Source: Lyophyllum atratum
Lineage: Eukaryota > Basidiomycota > Agaricomycetes > Agaricales > Lyophyllaceae
DNA: 64,000 nucleotides
Reading direction: 5' to 3'
Assembly (NCBI GenBank): GCA_014905825.1
Contig: JACGCN010000012.1
Coordinates: 1,178,001-1,242,000, forward strand
How positions within the stretch are numbered: position 1 is the first letter of the stretch; each line of letters opens with the position of its first letter. Of the stretch, positions 21,735 through 34,290 are shown piece by piece. The notes under the pieces are model-generated. The model had not been told where the DNA came from. It did no database searches and saw nothing but the letters and a program-made list of their open reading frames with translations. The translations under genes and the position numbers were made by a program.

Positions 21735-24468
21735 ATGGAGGATCCGTCTGCGCTCGTCCAAGCGAAATCTGAGCCGTCGACCTCGCTGGTGACAACGGAG
21801 TCAGCCATGGCGACCAATATGACATTCTCCCAAGGCCAGGATCCAACGAGTTCGTCAGATGTACTGCGCTTCAGCTCCACTCTTAATTTGTATACATGAA
21901 CTAAAGTTATCTCTCTCGTTGCAGGTCAACATATTCGTCGCGGCACAGAGAGGCGATATCGAGCTCCTTCGCGAGCTCATCGAGTCCGGGCGGGCCCAGG
22001 CGACTGACCGTGATGACCAAAATATTACCCCGCTTCATTGGGCAGCCATCAACGCCCACCTTCCAGCATGCCGGTACCTGCTTGAGCAGGGTGCTGAGGT
22101 TGACGCACTAGGCGGCGACCTCGTAGCGACGCCGATGCAATGGGCAGCGCGCAATGGGTACCTCTACGTCATTCAGCTCCTTATAGCGCACAACGCCGAC
22201 CCCACTATCGCGGACTCGCAGGGCTACAACTCGCTGCACCTCGTTACGCACTCCTCATCTATTATGCCGTTGCTGTACCTCCTGCACCAGCCCATCAACG
22301 TGGATTCGCGTGACTCCCAGGGCCATACATCCTTGATGTGGGCGGCGTACCAAGGCGATGGATTGTCCGTTGAGCTGCTGTTGAAGCATGGGGCGGACCC
22401 AAATGCAAAAGACGATTCAGGGCTGTCGCCATTGCATTGGGCGGTGGTGCGAGGGAACAGGACGATAATCCGTAAATTGATCGAAAAAGGCGCTGACCTT
22501 ACGGCGAAAGATGGAGAGGACCGGACACCCAGGGACATGGCGGTTGAGCTAAAAAGCCTTGGGGCGTGGAAGAGGGCTTTGGAGGAGGGTGGCATGAACG
22601 AGTACGGCGTGAAACGCGGAAAACCGCTGAGCGATGTGAGTATCGAAAAGTATGCATTGCTACCTCCTGCTTATGCACACATCAGCGCAATACCAAGATC
22701 GCCATATTTATTCTGCCCACGATAAATTTCTACCTCATGTTCATGACATTAACGATTTTGCCATGGTATACCGGTATGCTTCTTGCCTTCGCTGAGTTCT
22801 TCGGCATGCATCACGTACGTGTTTACCTTCTCACTGTCTATCTTCTGCTTATCATCCTTTTTTGTAGGTTGTGACGCGCGTTTTGCTCAATAATTCTACG
22901 TATACGGAAAGCGTGAATAGCACACCATATTTCGCCGGTATCATCTGCGGATCGATGATCTGGGTGATGTACTGCTGGGCCACACGTCTCGTCCAACGTA
23001 AATGTCTTTTCTACCTGACAGTACACTATCTAATACGAAAATTGCAGAAACACAATCTCATGCATTTACACATCTATCTTTTGCGTTGACCGTCGGTCTG
23101 TGCGCCTACAACTTCTTCCGCTCGGTCACCTTGGATCCTGGCACATGTCCAAGACCTGCGAGTGACGGCGAGCTGAAATCTGTTAGTTTTTCTTCTGGTA
23201 TTCCGGTTGCAGTGTGCTAAAGTTATGCGATAGATAATTGAAGACCTGGCGTCAGAAGGACGCTTGAACGGTCAGACGTTCTGCATACAGTGCATGGTAT
23301 GAACCACTGCTCTTTAAATCACTCATGGACTCATCTTGGACTCTGTCAGGCTCGCAAGCCCTTACGTTCAAAGCATTGTCGCGTATGCGACAAGTGTATA
23401 GCGCGTAGCGACCAGTTAGTCGTTTTCTTCATAGAGACAACCATTACTAATCAGAAGGTATCAGTCATTGTCCTTGGGTTTGGAATTGCGGTGAGTCTAG
23501 TCCTGGTTGTTTGCCAGCCTTCGCTTAGACGTAACTTTGCTAGTGGGTGCTAACAACCATCGCCAATTTGTCCTCTTCGTCACCACCCTCGTCGTTGGGA
23601 TCATCCTCTTTGACTATCTGACCTACGCATGTACGTGTCCACCGTTAGCACACGGTAGCACAATACTGAAATCCCACCCATTCTAGTCTTCTCCAGCCTG
23701 AAGGTCTCCTCCGCCCCATCCGATATCTCGCCCTCCTGCCTTCTCCCCGGCCCACTCTGCGCCCTAACAGCCTACGACACCTTCCTTGTCGCCGTCGCCG
23801 TCTGGGCAACCCTCCAGCTCTCCTGGACCATCGTGCTCCTCGCCTCGCAGCTCTGGCAGATTGCACGGCAGATGACCACACTCGAGGTCTCCAACCTCGG
23901 GCGATACGGCTACATGGGCGGACGTGGTGGGCAGAGTCTCTCGGGGCAGATGGGACACCGCCATCAGCGTTCGGGTGGGGGCGCGGGTATCGTGCCGGGT
24001 GTGGATACGGAGGATACGGCGCTTGTGAGCGGCGGCGGTGGAGATTCCAATGGTCCGGCGGTGCACCGGCACGCGGGTGTGTGCGCGGGGTGCGGAAGTG
24101 GGTTCTTCATGAACTTGCTAGGCTTTGACCGGTTCACGAAAGGTAAGGCCGTGGATGGGCTCGCAAGGGCAGGGAAAGCGAGCAACCCGTTTGATCTGGG
24201 GATAGTGGGGAATTGCTCGGACTTTTGGACGGCGGGGCGGGAGCTGGGGGTGGAGTATGATAAGCTGTATGATGTGCCGATGGAGGGATTCCGGGAGGCG
24301 AAGAGGCGGAGGGAGCAGGAGGATGAGGAAGAAGGGTCGGGTGTGGGTGCGAGTGGGTCAGGGAGGAAGGGGGGGAGGAAGAGTTTGTTTATGGGGATGG
24401 GCTTTGGGCTTGGGAGAGCGAGTGGAAGTCGGGGGGCGTATGAGCCTGTCAGTAGTCAGGCTGTATGA
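21735..24468 (+). CDS. AKR1: Ankyrin-repeat DHHC palmitoyltransferase (AKR1 type)
   Basis: S-palmitoylates cytosolic cysteines of membrane-associated proteins, usually at Golgi or endosomes (family knowledge). The start chosen gives MEDPSALVQAKSEPSTSLVT. Exon 2 begins at 21925 and encodes about six ankyrin repeats (TPLHWAAINAHLPACRYLLE, TPMQWAARNGYLYVIQLLIA, TSLMWAAYQGDGLSVELLLK, SPLHWAVVRGNRTIIRKLIE). TM helices follow, then the Cys-rich domain (RKPLRSKHCRVCDKCIARSD). The catalytic DHHC spans a splice junction: intron 23415-23464 joins SD-H to HCPWVWNC, which sits in a 26-nt exon (23465-23490), and the next intron ends at 23543. NNHRQFVLFVTT and two further TMs follow. The C-terminal cytosolic region contains the conserved NPFDLGIVGNCSDFW and ends YEPVSSQAV. 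All catalytic residues are present. An upstream in-frame ATG at 21693 is possible. Confidence 0.93.
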
Positions 24469-25440
24469 GCTTGGCTGGTGGGCTTCGGATACCCTGTGGA
24501 GGGTTTGGGTATATCTTGTAATTTAACGTATGGGTCTTCGGATATCAGTGATATGGACTGGTGTTTCCTGTTCTAATGGTAATCGCATTTACAGCGGTCA
24601 GACGAGACAATTGACTTGAAAGCGAGTGATCCAGACGCAGTCGAGTGTCAGGCTTGAATTCGTGTGAATCAGAATTATCAGATAAGATTGTACACGTGTT
24701 CACTGCGGGAACAGAATTTCCTTAAAATAACCATTCAACCCCAGTGAAAACGGGCTCTGGCGTGGTCTGGAAATTGCGAAATAAACTGACCAGATCTGGC
24801 GTATGCTGAGCACGCCAGAATTAAGCTTCTGCGATCTGGGTATCATCAGAATGATGTCATGAGTCAGTTGAGCGCACGGACCTTCCATTCGCGACCAACT
24901 TCCAAGTCGCGACTTAAGATACTTTACTTCTCTTTCCACGACCATCACCTTTCCTTTTCCCGTACCACCACCATCCCGACCATCGCACCTTTGCAATCGC
25001 GGTGGACAAGTCCTTTCCCTCGCGCGGTCCGCCTCCGAACACTGTTTATCATCGCGCTGGTCTGGGTAGGGGGCAGGTGAGCATCGAGATTTGTGAACTT
25101 CGGTGGTTCGAGCTTATGTATGCGCGTTTTCTGGATAATTCGCAGCAAGGATGACTTGAAAAAGCCTGAGATGTACATAGTAGTCGGCTGAGTGTGGGCA
25201 CGAAGTGCTTAGGTGCGTTTGGCACTCTCATAGTACTCTTTCCATAAATGACCTTCTGTCAAGGTGCGCTGTCGCAACGTCTTGCTTGAATCGATCCATC
25301 ACGCTCACAGCCGACGGAATGGGACGACTTCGCGCAGTTGCGCAGGGAGAGCGGCCATGCACGGCACAGCGCTCTGAGATGCGTGGAGTTTGCACGACTT
25401 AGACTATCAATCGGTACGTTCTAGCTGCGCAGTTTGCCTC
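24469..25440. other. Intergenic region between AKR1 and the Golgi pH regulator
   Basis: No supported gene in this interval. CTGG/CCAG-rich short repeats (agatctggcg, ctggcgtggtctgg) lie at about 24760-24840. A CT-rich leader-like stretch at 24925-25020 could be a transcription start for the small frame at 25476. Confidence 0.4.
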
Positions 25441-25475
25441 AAGCCGCCACTTTACTCATACAACAGTTTTATAAG

Positions 25476-25690
25476 ATGGCTTGGCAACTTGCAAGGGGAG
25501 CCCTCGATGCATATATTGAGGCTATCGAGCCCAACTTGTCCAGAATCGTGCAATTTGTCAGGTATGTCATTCTCGGCTGACCTCAGCTTCTGTTTTAATT
25601 GACTTATTCTCTTTCAGCCTTCTGAAACCGGCAAGTTGGACTTTGGGCGCGAAGCTGCGAGGTGATCGATTGATCAGACGGCGTCAGTAG
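25476..25690 (+). CDS. Possible small two-exon gene, unknown function
   Basis: ATG at 25476 gives MAWQLARGALDAYIEAIEPN and continues to about IVQFV. A GTATGT donor near 25561 and a TTTCAG acceptor near 25618 then join to LLKPASWTLGAKLRGDRLIR, and a TAG follows. The product would be about 52 residues with an amphipathic N-terminus. The splice signals are good and the amino-acid use looks natural, but no family is recognised. It could be a small gene or a spurious frame. Confidence 0.3.
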
Positions 25691-26139
25691 ATTACAGATT
25701 GTACCAGATTCAAATATAATTTAGTCCTGAATTAGCAACGAAAATAGCAGACCTCTACAGACGGCACCAGAACATCATCTGGAAAAGGTAGTAAAATTCT
25801 GGACTCCTCCGGAGAAACCGACGACCAGAAAAATACGGATATCTCCGGATGTCTCCAGACCAAGCCAGAGCCCGTTCTCACTGGGATTCAACTTCCAACT
25901 CCCAACAGCAGAAGGCAGCACGGTTCCACGACAGCAAACGTGGACTCTGCAGGTATATCTAATCTGTATGGGTATATAGCGAAGGTGAGCTGCTTGTTAG
26001 CCTCGAACTAAACAGAATCACTGAGAATACCCCCGAAGCACGCTATAATCACCAGGCTTCAGTATCTTTCACAGTGAACGCCGACCTACATGCCATCGCC
26101 AGGGAAACCACTATCATCGTCCAAAATTAACCTTTGGCC

Positions 26140-28124
26140 ATGCCGAACACGATATTTCCTGAATCCACGATCCTCGTTGCCCTGCGGTGAGTCGTCGGGT
26201 TCTCAGCTCCTTCCCGCAGTGTCCTTTACTTACGGGCCAACCAGGATCCTCCTTTTCTTAGGGTGTAGAAAATACCTGCTCCGGAGCCTCTATTCAGACC
26301 TCCGGAGCCTCTCTTCGGACCCCATATCGGATGTTACACCCCCTGCAACTCCAAACACGGCACAGTTGGACTCGGGAATTGAGCTCAGCGCACTCCCGGC
26401 CCCTGCCACGCAGTCGAAATCTGGCAAAGGTGCTTCACGTTCTGATGCTAAATTCCTGCACTCCACGGTCGCGCGCACTGTGTTCTCGTTGATGTTTGCG
26501 GAGAGCAGTATGATGTTTTTCGTGTTGATTCTTCAAGCACTCAGTGTATTTTCGCCACGGTTCGTTTGCTGCCCTATGATGTTGCGTCTCATCTTTTTTA
26601 ACGTCACACAGCACCCGTCAGCTGAGCTGGCAGTTCTCCCTGATTTTCCTCATGGCAATCATCCTCGTCGCGGTCCCACTTTGCATCAGTCTTATCCTCG
26701 CAGTTGGTGCCAACTCAAAGGTACACGGAAGTACGTCTTCCCATATTTACCTATGAATGGATGCTTTAGCTGATTTGAAATTAGGTTCCAACCCAGCTTC
26801 CCGAAACTGTCTCCTCGGGCCACGTATATTCTTCAGCCTCATCCCCGTAGGACTCTACCTCTTCGCACTCTCCAAGATTCCACTTCCACCTGCCCTAGCT
26901 GCTTCCGACACATTTGCGGCGTCCTTGGCTCGCCTCATCGTGCTCGGAACCGTCATCCTCGGCCTACTCTCAGGCTTTGGAGCTGTCAGTAACTCATGGG
27001 CGTTCGTTCCGTACCTCACATCATCGAGGTAAACTACACTATTCAGTCTTACTACATCGAATGTGCTAATCATCTTCGGTTTCAGCGGCGAGCCGACAGA
27101 TCAAGATGTGGCAAGCGCAGAGTACTCACTCCAAAGCGTGCGAAACGACCTCCGCGATAGACGCGCGGCCGCCGAGCAGCGAGCGAGCTCACAGGCTGAT
27201 ACAAGCAGCTGGTTTTCGCGCGTGACGCCGAATTTTCGTGGTGGAGATGGATGTGTGTGCCTTCTTTCCAGTCCTTCCTTCCCCAAGCCTGACCAAGTGA
27301 TACTTCAGTATCCCAGGAGCTCCGGGGCCTTGAGGCGCTGGAATATCAGATGAGCAGGAACGTCGAAGCGCTAAAGTTACGTCGGGATGCGGCAGTGTAT
27401 TCTCGGACGCTACGTGGTAGGATCGTTAACGCTGGTGCATTGGTCTTCGCATTTTACTGCGTTCTCCGGATCATCAGTGTATGTACTTTTCCTTTGTTTT
27501 ATCCCTTCAGGCTGAAAGCTCCTATCCCTTCAGTGCCTTATAAACGTCCTCGTCCCCTCCCGCCGCGCCTCCTCCCAATCGCAAACAGATCTCATCGCGG
27601 ACCTCCTCGCACGTGCCCTCGAGCTATTCTCGCATCCTGATAGTGCTGCTATCGCTTCTGTAGCGCGACAGATCAGTCTTGCGCTCGTGGGGCTAATCAT
27701 TTTGACGAGTGTACGGAGGGTCTTGAGAGGCGCTACCAGGGTATGTTTTGTTTCCTTTGAATATCTCTGCCGAATCACTGATGCTTTCTTTGTATCTCCA
27801 GGCGCTGAGAGTCACGAGCCGCAACCTCGGCGCGTCCCTCATGATGCTCCTCCTTGCGCAGCTCATGGTATGTCAATCATGTCTGTACACGTTCCTTCCA
27901 TACTAACATCGCTTTTTTCTCAGGGCATCTACCTCCTATCCACAGTTGTACAGCTACGCAATTCCTTCCCACCTCCAGCGGACGCGGACGTGAACCTTTT
28001 CTCCACAATCCCAGAGTTTGAAGTCTTTGGCGCGCTCTTCGACTGGGCGTTCCTCTTAGCTGCGGGTGCGTACACGGTTATCAGGTGGGGGCATGAGAGG
28101 GTGAATGGGGTGGAGGACATTTGA
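26140..28124 (+). CDS. Golgi pH regulator (GPHR/GPR89 family)
   Basis: A multi-pass membrane protein of the GPHR family, proposed to act as an anion channel needed for Golgi acidification (family knowledge). The start chosen is the ATG at 26140 (MPNTIFPESTILVALR). An intron then joins to LFLGCRKYLLRSLYSDLRSL. Family landmarks: TVARTVFSLMFAESSMMFFV, LGTVILGLLSGFGAVSNSWA, the cytosolic loop GEPTDQDVASAEYSLQSVRN with SWFSRVTPNFRGGD and LEALEYQMSRNVEALKLRRD, then GRIVNAGALVFAFYCVLRII. It ends GALFDWAFLLAAGAYTVIRW plus a short tail. Introns include 26560-26611 and 27253-27308; all junctions keep the frame. A decayed second copy of the 3' half follows at 28.5 kb. An N-terminal alternative at 26090 lies in a different frame and is rejected. 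Confidence 0.9.
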
Positions 28125-28482
28125 ACGTTGTTGGGAATGAGTGGAGCTTGTTGTATATGTTTTCGTGCTGGCGGGGCATTGTAACATTTGTGATGTGTAT
28201 TCCACTTGTAATCAAGTCGAAATGGTATCTAACATGTTATGGGATAGTTTGAGATCATTTGGAGCGAAAAGTATGATACGAACGCTTCATAGAATCTCAT
28301 AAGAGTTGTTGGTCCGAGGCCCTGTGGACACTAAGTGGACCGGTAAGTTGCCTACCTGACACGGTTGGACTCAAAACAAGATCAACCATAGCTGTTGCAT
28401 CTGGTCAGGTACCCATGCCAATCAGGCGTTCCGACTAATGCCATACTCCTTCCCGTTTCGGTACCGTGCACGATGCTGTGTT

Positions 28483-29365
28483 CGTAACAAGCACAGATTC
28501 AACCTCCAGGATAGACGCGCCGCTGCTGGGCAGGCTGCCTGCAACTGGTTCTCGCGCGGGACGCCGCACTTCCGAGGTAAGCAGCTTTTCTATTCCAGTC
28601 CTTCCTCAGACCTGACCAAATAACGTTACAGTATCCCAAGAGCTCCCGGCCCTGGAGGCGCTCGACTAATGAATGTCGATGCCCCGCAGAGTAGTCTCGG
28701 ACTTTACGTTGGAAAATCATCATGGCTAGCGCATTGCTCTCTACTCCCACTGCGTTCCTGGTGTCAATCACTGTCCATCTTTGTTCCCTCGCTTAAATTG
28801 ACAAGCCACATCCCTCGAGCACCTCATAAATAAGCGTCCTCACCCCGATCTCGGACAGGTATCAACCCCGAAATCGCTACCACCTCTGCTCTGACGAGTT
28901 GGGTGACCCTTGTGCTCGCGGGTCTTGTCATCTTGACGAGTGTACGCAAGGCATCACAAGGCGCTATTAAAGTATGACCCTGTTTCTTCTGGCTGTATCT
29001 GTCAACTCGCTCATGCCTTTTTGGTACCGCCAGGCGTTGAGAGTCACGAGTGCAACTTCGAGGCATCATTTAGGGTGCTTTTCCTTTACAACCCATGGTA
29101 CGTCCTGACCCAAACATCCCCACATTCCTGTGACGGAGCTCTAACCACGCCCATCTCAATAGGGCCTCTACCTCTCAATAGGGCATCTACCTCTTATCCA
29201 CACTCGTCCATCCTTGCAATCCTTCTTCTTTCCCTCCGACGCAGACGTGAACCTCTCCTGCACTATCCCAAAGTTGAAAGTCTTCGGCACGTTGTTCGAC
29301 TGGGTGTTCCTCTGGCCGCGGGGTGAACTGGCGGTGGCTTATAACTTCCGTGATGTGCGTTCCAC
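28483..29365 (+). pseudogene. Decayed tandem copy of the Golgi pH regulator 3' half
   Basis: The sequence follows the GPHR gene in order and orientation but is full of stops. At 28507 a frame reads DRRAAAGQAACNWFSRGTPH, matching DLRDRRAAAEQRASS and SWFSRVTPNF, followed by an intron in the same place and SQELPALEALD plus a stop. At 28860-28975 it matches the ISLALVGLIILTSVRR segment (cttgacgagtgtacg). At 29034 gcgttgagagtcacgagtgc matches ALRVTSRN. At 29190-29330 it matches GIYLLSTVV, DADVN and FDW. Homology continues into the 3' flank (gtgatgtgcgttccac versus gtgatgtgtattccac). The 5' half of the gene is absent. Confidence 0.85.
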
Positions 29366-29959
29366 AAGGTGCAGCAGCGTCTAACTGTTAACATGTCATC
29401 AGGTTGGTAATTTAATGCCTTCGTCAAGATGATCATCGCGATCCTAGAGATATCACAGATGTTAGGCGCTGAAAGCCAGGCTACCTAATACGACCAATCA
29501 CTCTCATTGAGGGAACACAAGAGTCAAAAATGGCTTAATTATGCCCTTCGCCCACGTTTCGGTTCCGTTATCAGTGAAGGCATTGTCCATGGCATGTAGA
29601 ATGGCATGTGGAGCTCAAGGTCGTGATAAAATGAAGCCTCTCATGTCACGATCGTACTTCATGTCGGTGGAAACGGATGAAGGTATGGGGTTTAACCGTG
29701 TCACACTTCAGCGAAGTGGTCGCGGCACAGATGCCGAGTATGGCGCCTATCAGAAGCTTCGGACGCATGTCGAGCTGTGCCTCATTTTTTTCCTTCTGTA
29801 CATATAGAACTCTTCCTCGGCGTTTATTCGAAGGTTATACCTGTCATGTTTTCGACGAAACATTCTTTGTTTCCATATGGCGCCTCGCAGCCTGGTATAT
29901 AGCCCACCCCGTCCCCAGCTGGTCGACACAAAGTTTGGTCTGTCCCAACAGCAACCTAG
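29366..29959. other. Spacer after the GPHR pseudogene
   Basis: No gene supported. At 29535-29565 the sequence ttatgcccttcgcccacgtt is similar to atgccatactccttcccgtt at 28438, just before the pseudogene. This may mark a second, very short duplication boundary. Confidence 0.4.
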
Positions 29960-32900
29960 ATGACTGGTGAGCTTGTTTCTTCGGAACCACATATCCTCGA
30001 CAAATAGTAACTTCCCTCTTTGAAGAGATTATTGCTGGTTCCCTAAGCGCGACGCCTGAAGTGATCCTAGAGCAGTTCAAGCTTTTCAAGGAGTGAGGAG
30101 ACTCTCTACTATTAGTCACGCAACGATTGTTTACCTTGCTCTTGCCTAGCCGTTCCGTGGCGCTCGGCACGAGAGTAGGGAATCCAATGCAGCTCATCAT
30201 TGGTGTTGTATTGATTCGTATCTTCAAAGCTCGAAGATTTTTCGAAAACATGTCGTCAACTGGATCCAGGAAGGTCCTACACCGTGACCGTGGCCGTACG
30301 TGCACTCCAAGATAAACTTGACAATCTGCCGTCCATGTTCCGGGAGAGTAGTACCAAATTGTCGAGACTTGCCCAACATCCTGCCCCAGCATACGGTGCC
30401 GAGCTCACAGTAGCAGTTGCTGCTGGTCCGTCTAAGTTCTCGACTGCGTTTGAAAATCTATCGCGCAGGTCACAAGAGCTACGTAAACGTCTGGACGAGT
30501 TTACAGAACATACCGTGCGCACAGTTTTGTTAGACTAACAGTGCCTAGTCATCTACTGACTATTATCCAGGACGAAAGTGCTCGACTCCAAGGTTTGATA
30601 CAGCTGTTTGAGAATGACTTCAAAGTCAGTGATCTATCGCATTCCTCACCTTCAGTCACCTTTCCGACCCTATCTCTCTACAGTATCGCGCTGCTTCCTT
30701 GAAAGTGTATGAAGGCAAGTGCTTAGAATTTGACTTCCCAGCGCAAAGAATGACTTGTCTCAACAGCGGGTTTCCATCCCACCAACATGCTTGTGTTCAT
30801 TCACCGCCTCATGCAAGACGTCGGGGACGACTTGGATCACTTATCCTCTGCTTTCAAACTTTTCAACGAACTCGGTGGGTTGAAATAACGGAAATTTAGG
30901 CAGAACTTACTCAGTTTGCATAGGGATCCCTGCCATGCGATCCAAACGGGAACGCGAGGCTGAGAGAGTACTTACTGTAACAACTGTGGCAACCTTCCTC
31001 TCTGCTGTCACAGCGACCACCCTACAAATGTCTATCGGAGTTCAAGGCGACACCTTACCAAGCACGGTCATAGCCATTGTCAATACCTTCTGGTTCTGTT
31101 CATTAGTTTTCAGCATTGGGGCTGCCCTAAACAGTTTACTCTCATCTACTTGGAAGCATTCTGCTGCGTAGTAAGTATATGAAAATTGTATGGATCCGGG
31201 CCCGCTAACCAACATCTAAGCGACAAGGGAGGGCCGTCATTCTCCTTGCGGGTTACGACGTGGGTACAGACATCGGCTCCCGTGTTCTTGACGGTGTCGC
31301 TGGCATGTTTCTCTGCTGGCCTTGTGCTTTTTTCGTTTGGCTCTAATCAGGTTTTTCCCTCCTGCCTCTCCTGTGAATCGACATATCTCTGATTATTTCT
31401 GCTCAGCGCGAAACTACATTTATCCTGACGCTTGTGGCTACGGCAGTGACCTCCTTGGGATTTATAGCAGCCATGGCTTGGTTTATGAATAAGCGTTGGA
31501 TCAAACCTATGCTTGGCTCATGCAGGCCGCTCCTTTTAAAGCTAAGACTGTATCGACTTCGGATAAGCTCTAAATGGGGTGTCACTTCATATCCTCTCCG
31601 CTATGGTCTATCCCAGTCCCCCCTACTTCAAGACAAATTCGATCAGTCTTCTGATCCAGAGGCACAACAAGACATCCTATCGGTAAAGGAGGCGGACCTG
31701 ACTACGGAAGTAAGCCAACAATTTGGAAGTTTGGCCGGAGAGTCAAGTCCTGTGGTGACGTATATGAAGCCCTCGGGAATACGACCGAAACCAAAACAGC
31801 GCCTTACGGGACCTTTACTTCCTCCACATGATTCTACCGAGCTCGTCGAGCCATTGTCCCATGTAGGCGGTACGGAAGACGGTGAAATTCAAGATCTCGA
31901 GTATTCACATGATGGAGCACTTCTGGCGATCACAAAGTATGAAGTCCAGGGAATTCATTTTTGCAAATTTCTCACATCGTTTTAGATACCTTGAAAGTCG
32001 TGGAGAATCAAAGACTATCTACTACCGAGCCGAGGTCACTTTTCACTGGACACCATGGTCGTGACGAATATTAAACACCTTGATCTAGGCCTATCAGGTG
32101 GCTTATCCACCCGCTGTACATGGATATCAAGCCGTCTGCAAGCAGATTACATGGTGAGCATAGACCTTCATTCAATCCTACGATCTTTTGATCTGACAAC
32201 GATTGCAGGTCTGAAGATGGATCTAAGCTCCTCGTGAGGCTCGATTGCAACATGGACTACGACTATCACCAATCAACTATCGATATTTTGAATTCCGTAA
32301 GCGTCTCGATGTCTTAATGAGACAATGGTCTTAAATCTGAAGCGTACTTGTTGAGCACAGAAATGCGAACGTATTGGTGGGCTTGACGACCGATTCGACC
32401 AGCTTACATCCGTTTCATGGTGCCCTTCAAGTAGTGAAGGTCAAAGTGGTCACCTTGGTAATAGAAAAATAACCTCAATCTCTTACTCCCAGATTTCTTC
32501 TGTATGGAAAGGAACATTGCTTTCAAGTTTGTACGTCCAAAAGGAAGAGATAAAACAACAAATGAGAGGTAAATTTACGTTTTCACAGCGTCACCGTGAA
32601 CGTGCTCCTGGTGCAGGCTACATGTGGCGGCCGGAAGTCAGTCGTTGCTCTGTTTCTTTGGTCGACTCGGATACTTATTCTTTTGATAGTTTTTGGTACA
32701 ATATCAATTCGACAACATCCTCCTCCGAAATATAGTGGCAGTAAACGATGGGAGGCTTCTGCTCGCTGTCGGTCAGGTCGTTTTCTCCCAGGAAGCCTCA
32801 TCCGATTTGCACCCCACCAACAACAGGTTTATAAATGAGCTTATTTGTACGCCTCGTCGCCTCTGGTCGCAGCCGTTTCCAACTTTTTATGTCACAGTGT

Positions 32901-33636
32901 ATGATACGGCTTCACAGAAGTATATCAGGTATGTTGTTATACGTTCAAGCCTCCTTTTCTTCGGCTTTACTAAGTCCCTTCTGTAAAGTCACGATCCTTT
33001 AATGGATGACGTCCGCCATATCTCGCTAAGTAGAGAAATAGGATCACCAACAAAACCCAAAAGGTTCGACGTGCTGCTGAGCCATTGGAATAAGGTTCAC
33101 TATCCCTGGTTGACATGATGCGTTCTATAACTAACCCTCGCACTCATAGCCCGCCCCTCAGCTGTGGACCATGACGGGTGACACTGCCGAAATTCCAATG
33201 ACCCCAAAAAGCTTTGATAAACAACCTCCTGCTGGTTTGAACGGACAAGGCTACTTTGCTAGAGATCGAAAAGAATTCATTCTTTGTGTCGCACAAGGTT
33301 CGTAGGGACCTCCCGAGCTATTCGTTGTATCTTAACTGACCATTCTCAGACGGGGATGTCCATGTTCGGGATAGGGTGGAAAACAAACTGGTAAAGCGTG
33401 TACCAGCTCAGGTAGCAGCGAACCATCGTCGCTCTGTTGCATCTTGCCCCGCCGCGAAAAGCCTGGATGGTTCCTCCCGAGTCACTTTCGCCACTGTCAG
33501 TGCTGGCGGGACGTTTACAGTCTGGTCACCTGTTGTCGAGGAGCGTCACCCGACTGGCGCACCTGGCAGAAACACGACCGCCGGACCTCCTTCTCAACCA
33601 ATAGCCACATCCGGGGAGACTCAGACACAGGACTAA
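29960..33636 (+). CDS. Multi-TM WD40-repeat protein
   Basis: Start proposed at the ATG at 29960 (MTVTSLFEEIIAGSLSATPE after splicing). Conserved-looking exons follow: SYTVTVAVRALQDKLDNLPS, AELTVAVAAGPSKFSTAFEN, DESARLQGLIQLFENDFK and YRAASLKVYEGKCLEFDFPA. Four hydrophobic segments come next (TTVATFLSAVTATTLQMSIG, IAIVNTFWFCSLVFSIGAAL, APVFLTVSLACFSAGLVLFS, ILTLVATAVTSLGFIAAMAW). WD40-like strands begin at GEIQDLEYSHDGALLAIT (about 31880), continue with SEDGSKLLVRLD and PPQLWTMTGDTAEIP, and end with VTFATVSAGGTFTVWSP near the stop at 33636. At least a dozen short introns are needed. Blades in the middle (32.0-32.7 kb) are hard to place and may be damaged. The role is unknown; the N-terminal region resembles a membrane-anchoring or scaffold module. 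Confidence 0.65.
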
Positions 33637-33879
33637 ATTCGTTGGAACGATTTTGCACGGAGGAGATTTTGCTTGAAGTGTAGTGCGACTACTAAAATTT
33701 GCTATATATAGCATGCATCGTATCCTGTATTGTACTGGTTCCGGCAAACTGTTTGTGCTAGCGCAATCACTGAAGTTGTATGTTCTTAGGGAAACCAGTA
33801 AAATCTGACTTTCCCCCCTCTCCTTAGTCGTGTACATGCTAGGTGTATTCGCCACTCGTCATCGTTTGTTTTGCCGAGT
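33637..33879. other. Gap after the WD40 gene
   Basis: No gene supported before the repeat that starts near 33880. Confidence 0.4.
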
Positions 33880-34290
33880 AATGGTTTCGTTAAGGTCGTG
33901 CTTCGGTAGGAATCGTAGAGCCGTCCTCGCACTTGTTGACGCGTGGAGCATGGCGTCTAGGAGCGTCTAAATGGACAGAATTATCATGCGTAATACGTAT
34001 GATCGGTGAGTACGCTTTTTGTCTTTCTCAGAATGGCCTCCCCAACGAGATGAGATGCTATTTTTCAGTTATCACTGTCTGAACATACAATTCATGTCGA
34101 GACCTCGCAAACCTCATTTTTGGTGTTCCCTAAACTACCTCTCTAACGTCATTTATTTTCACGTCTACACATACGTTCATGAAGCTTAGGCCGGCTCCAC
34201 TGATAAGTGAGGAGTATCCACAGTCGGAGTACTGTACCCTACCCTACCCTACCTGTGTAGTCCAGCCTGTTAGGCTTCGTTACAACAAAT
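33880..34290 (+). repeat. Repeat copy R1 (forward arm of an inverted repeat)
   Basis: About 400 bp that match, in reverse complement, the region at about 38070-38530. Matching blocks in order: aggtcgtgcttcggtag, gtcctcgcacttgttgacgc, gaattatcatgcg, ggtgagtacgcttttt, ccaacgagatgagat, tgtctgaacatacaattcat, gtctacacatacgttca, ggctccactgataagtga and gagtatccacagtcg. Divergence is moderate with small indels. No open frame or element ends were identified. It lies just upstream of the EF-1 gamma pair. Confidence 0.8.
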
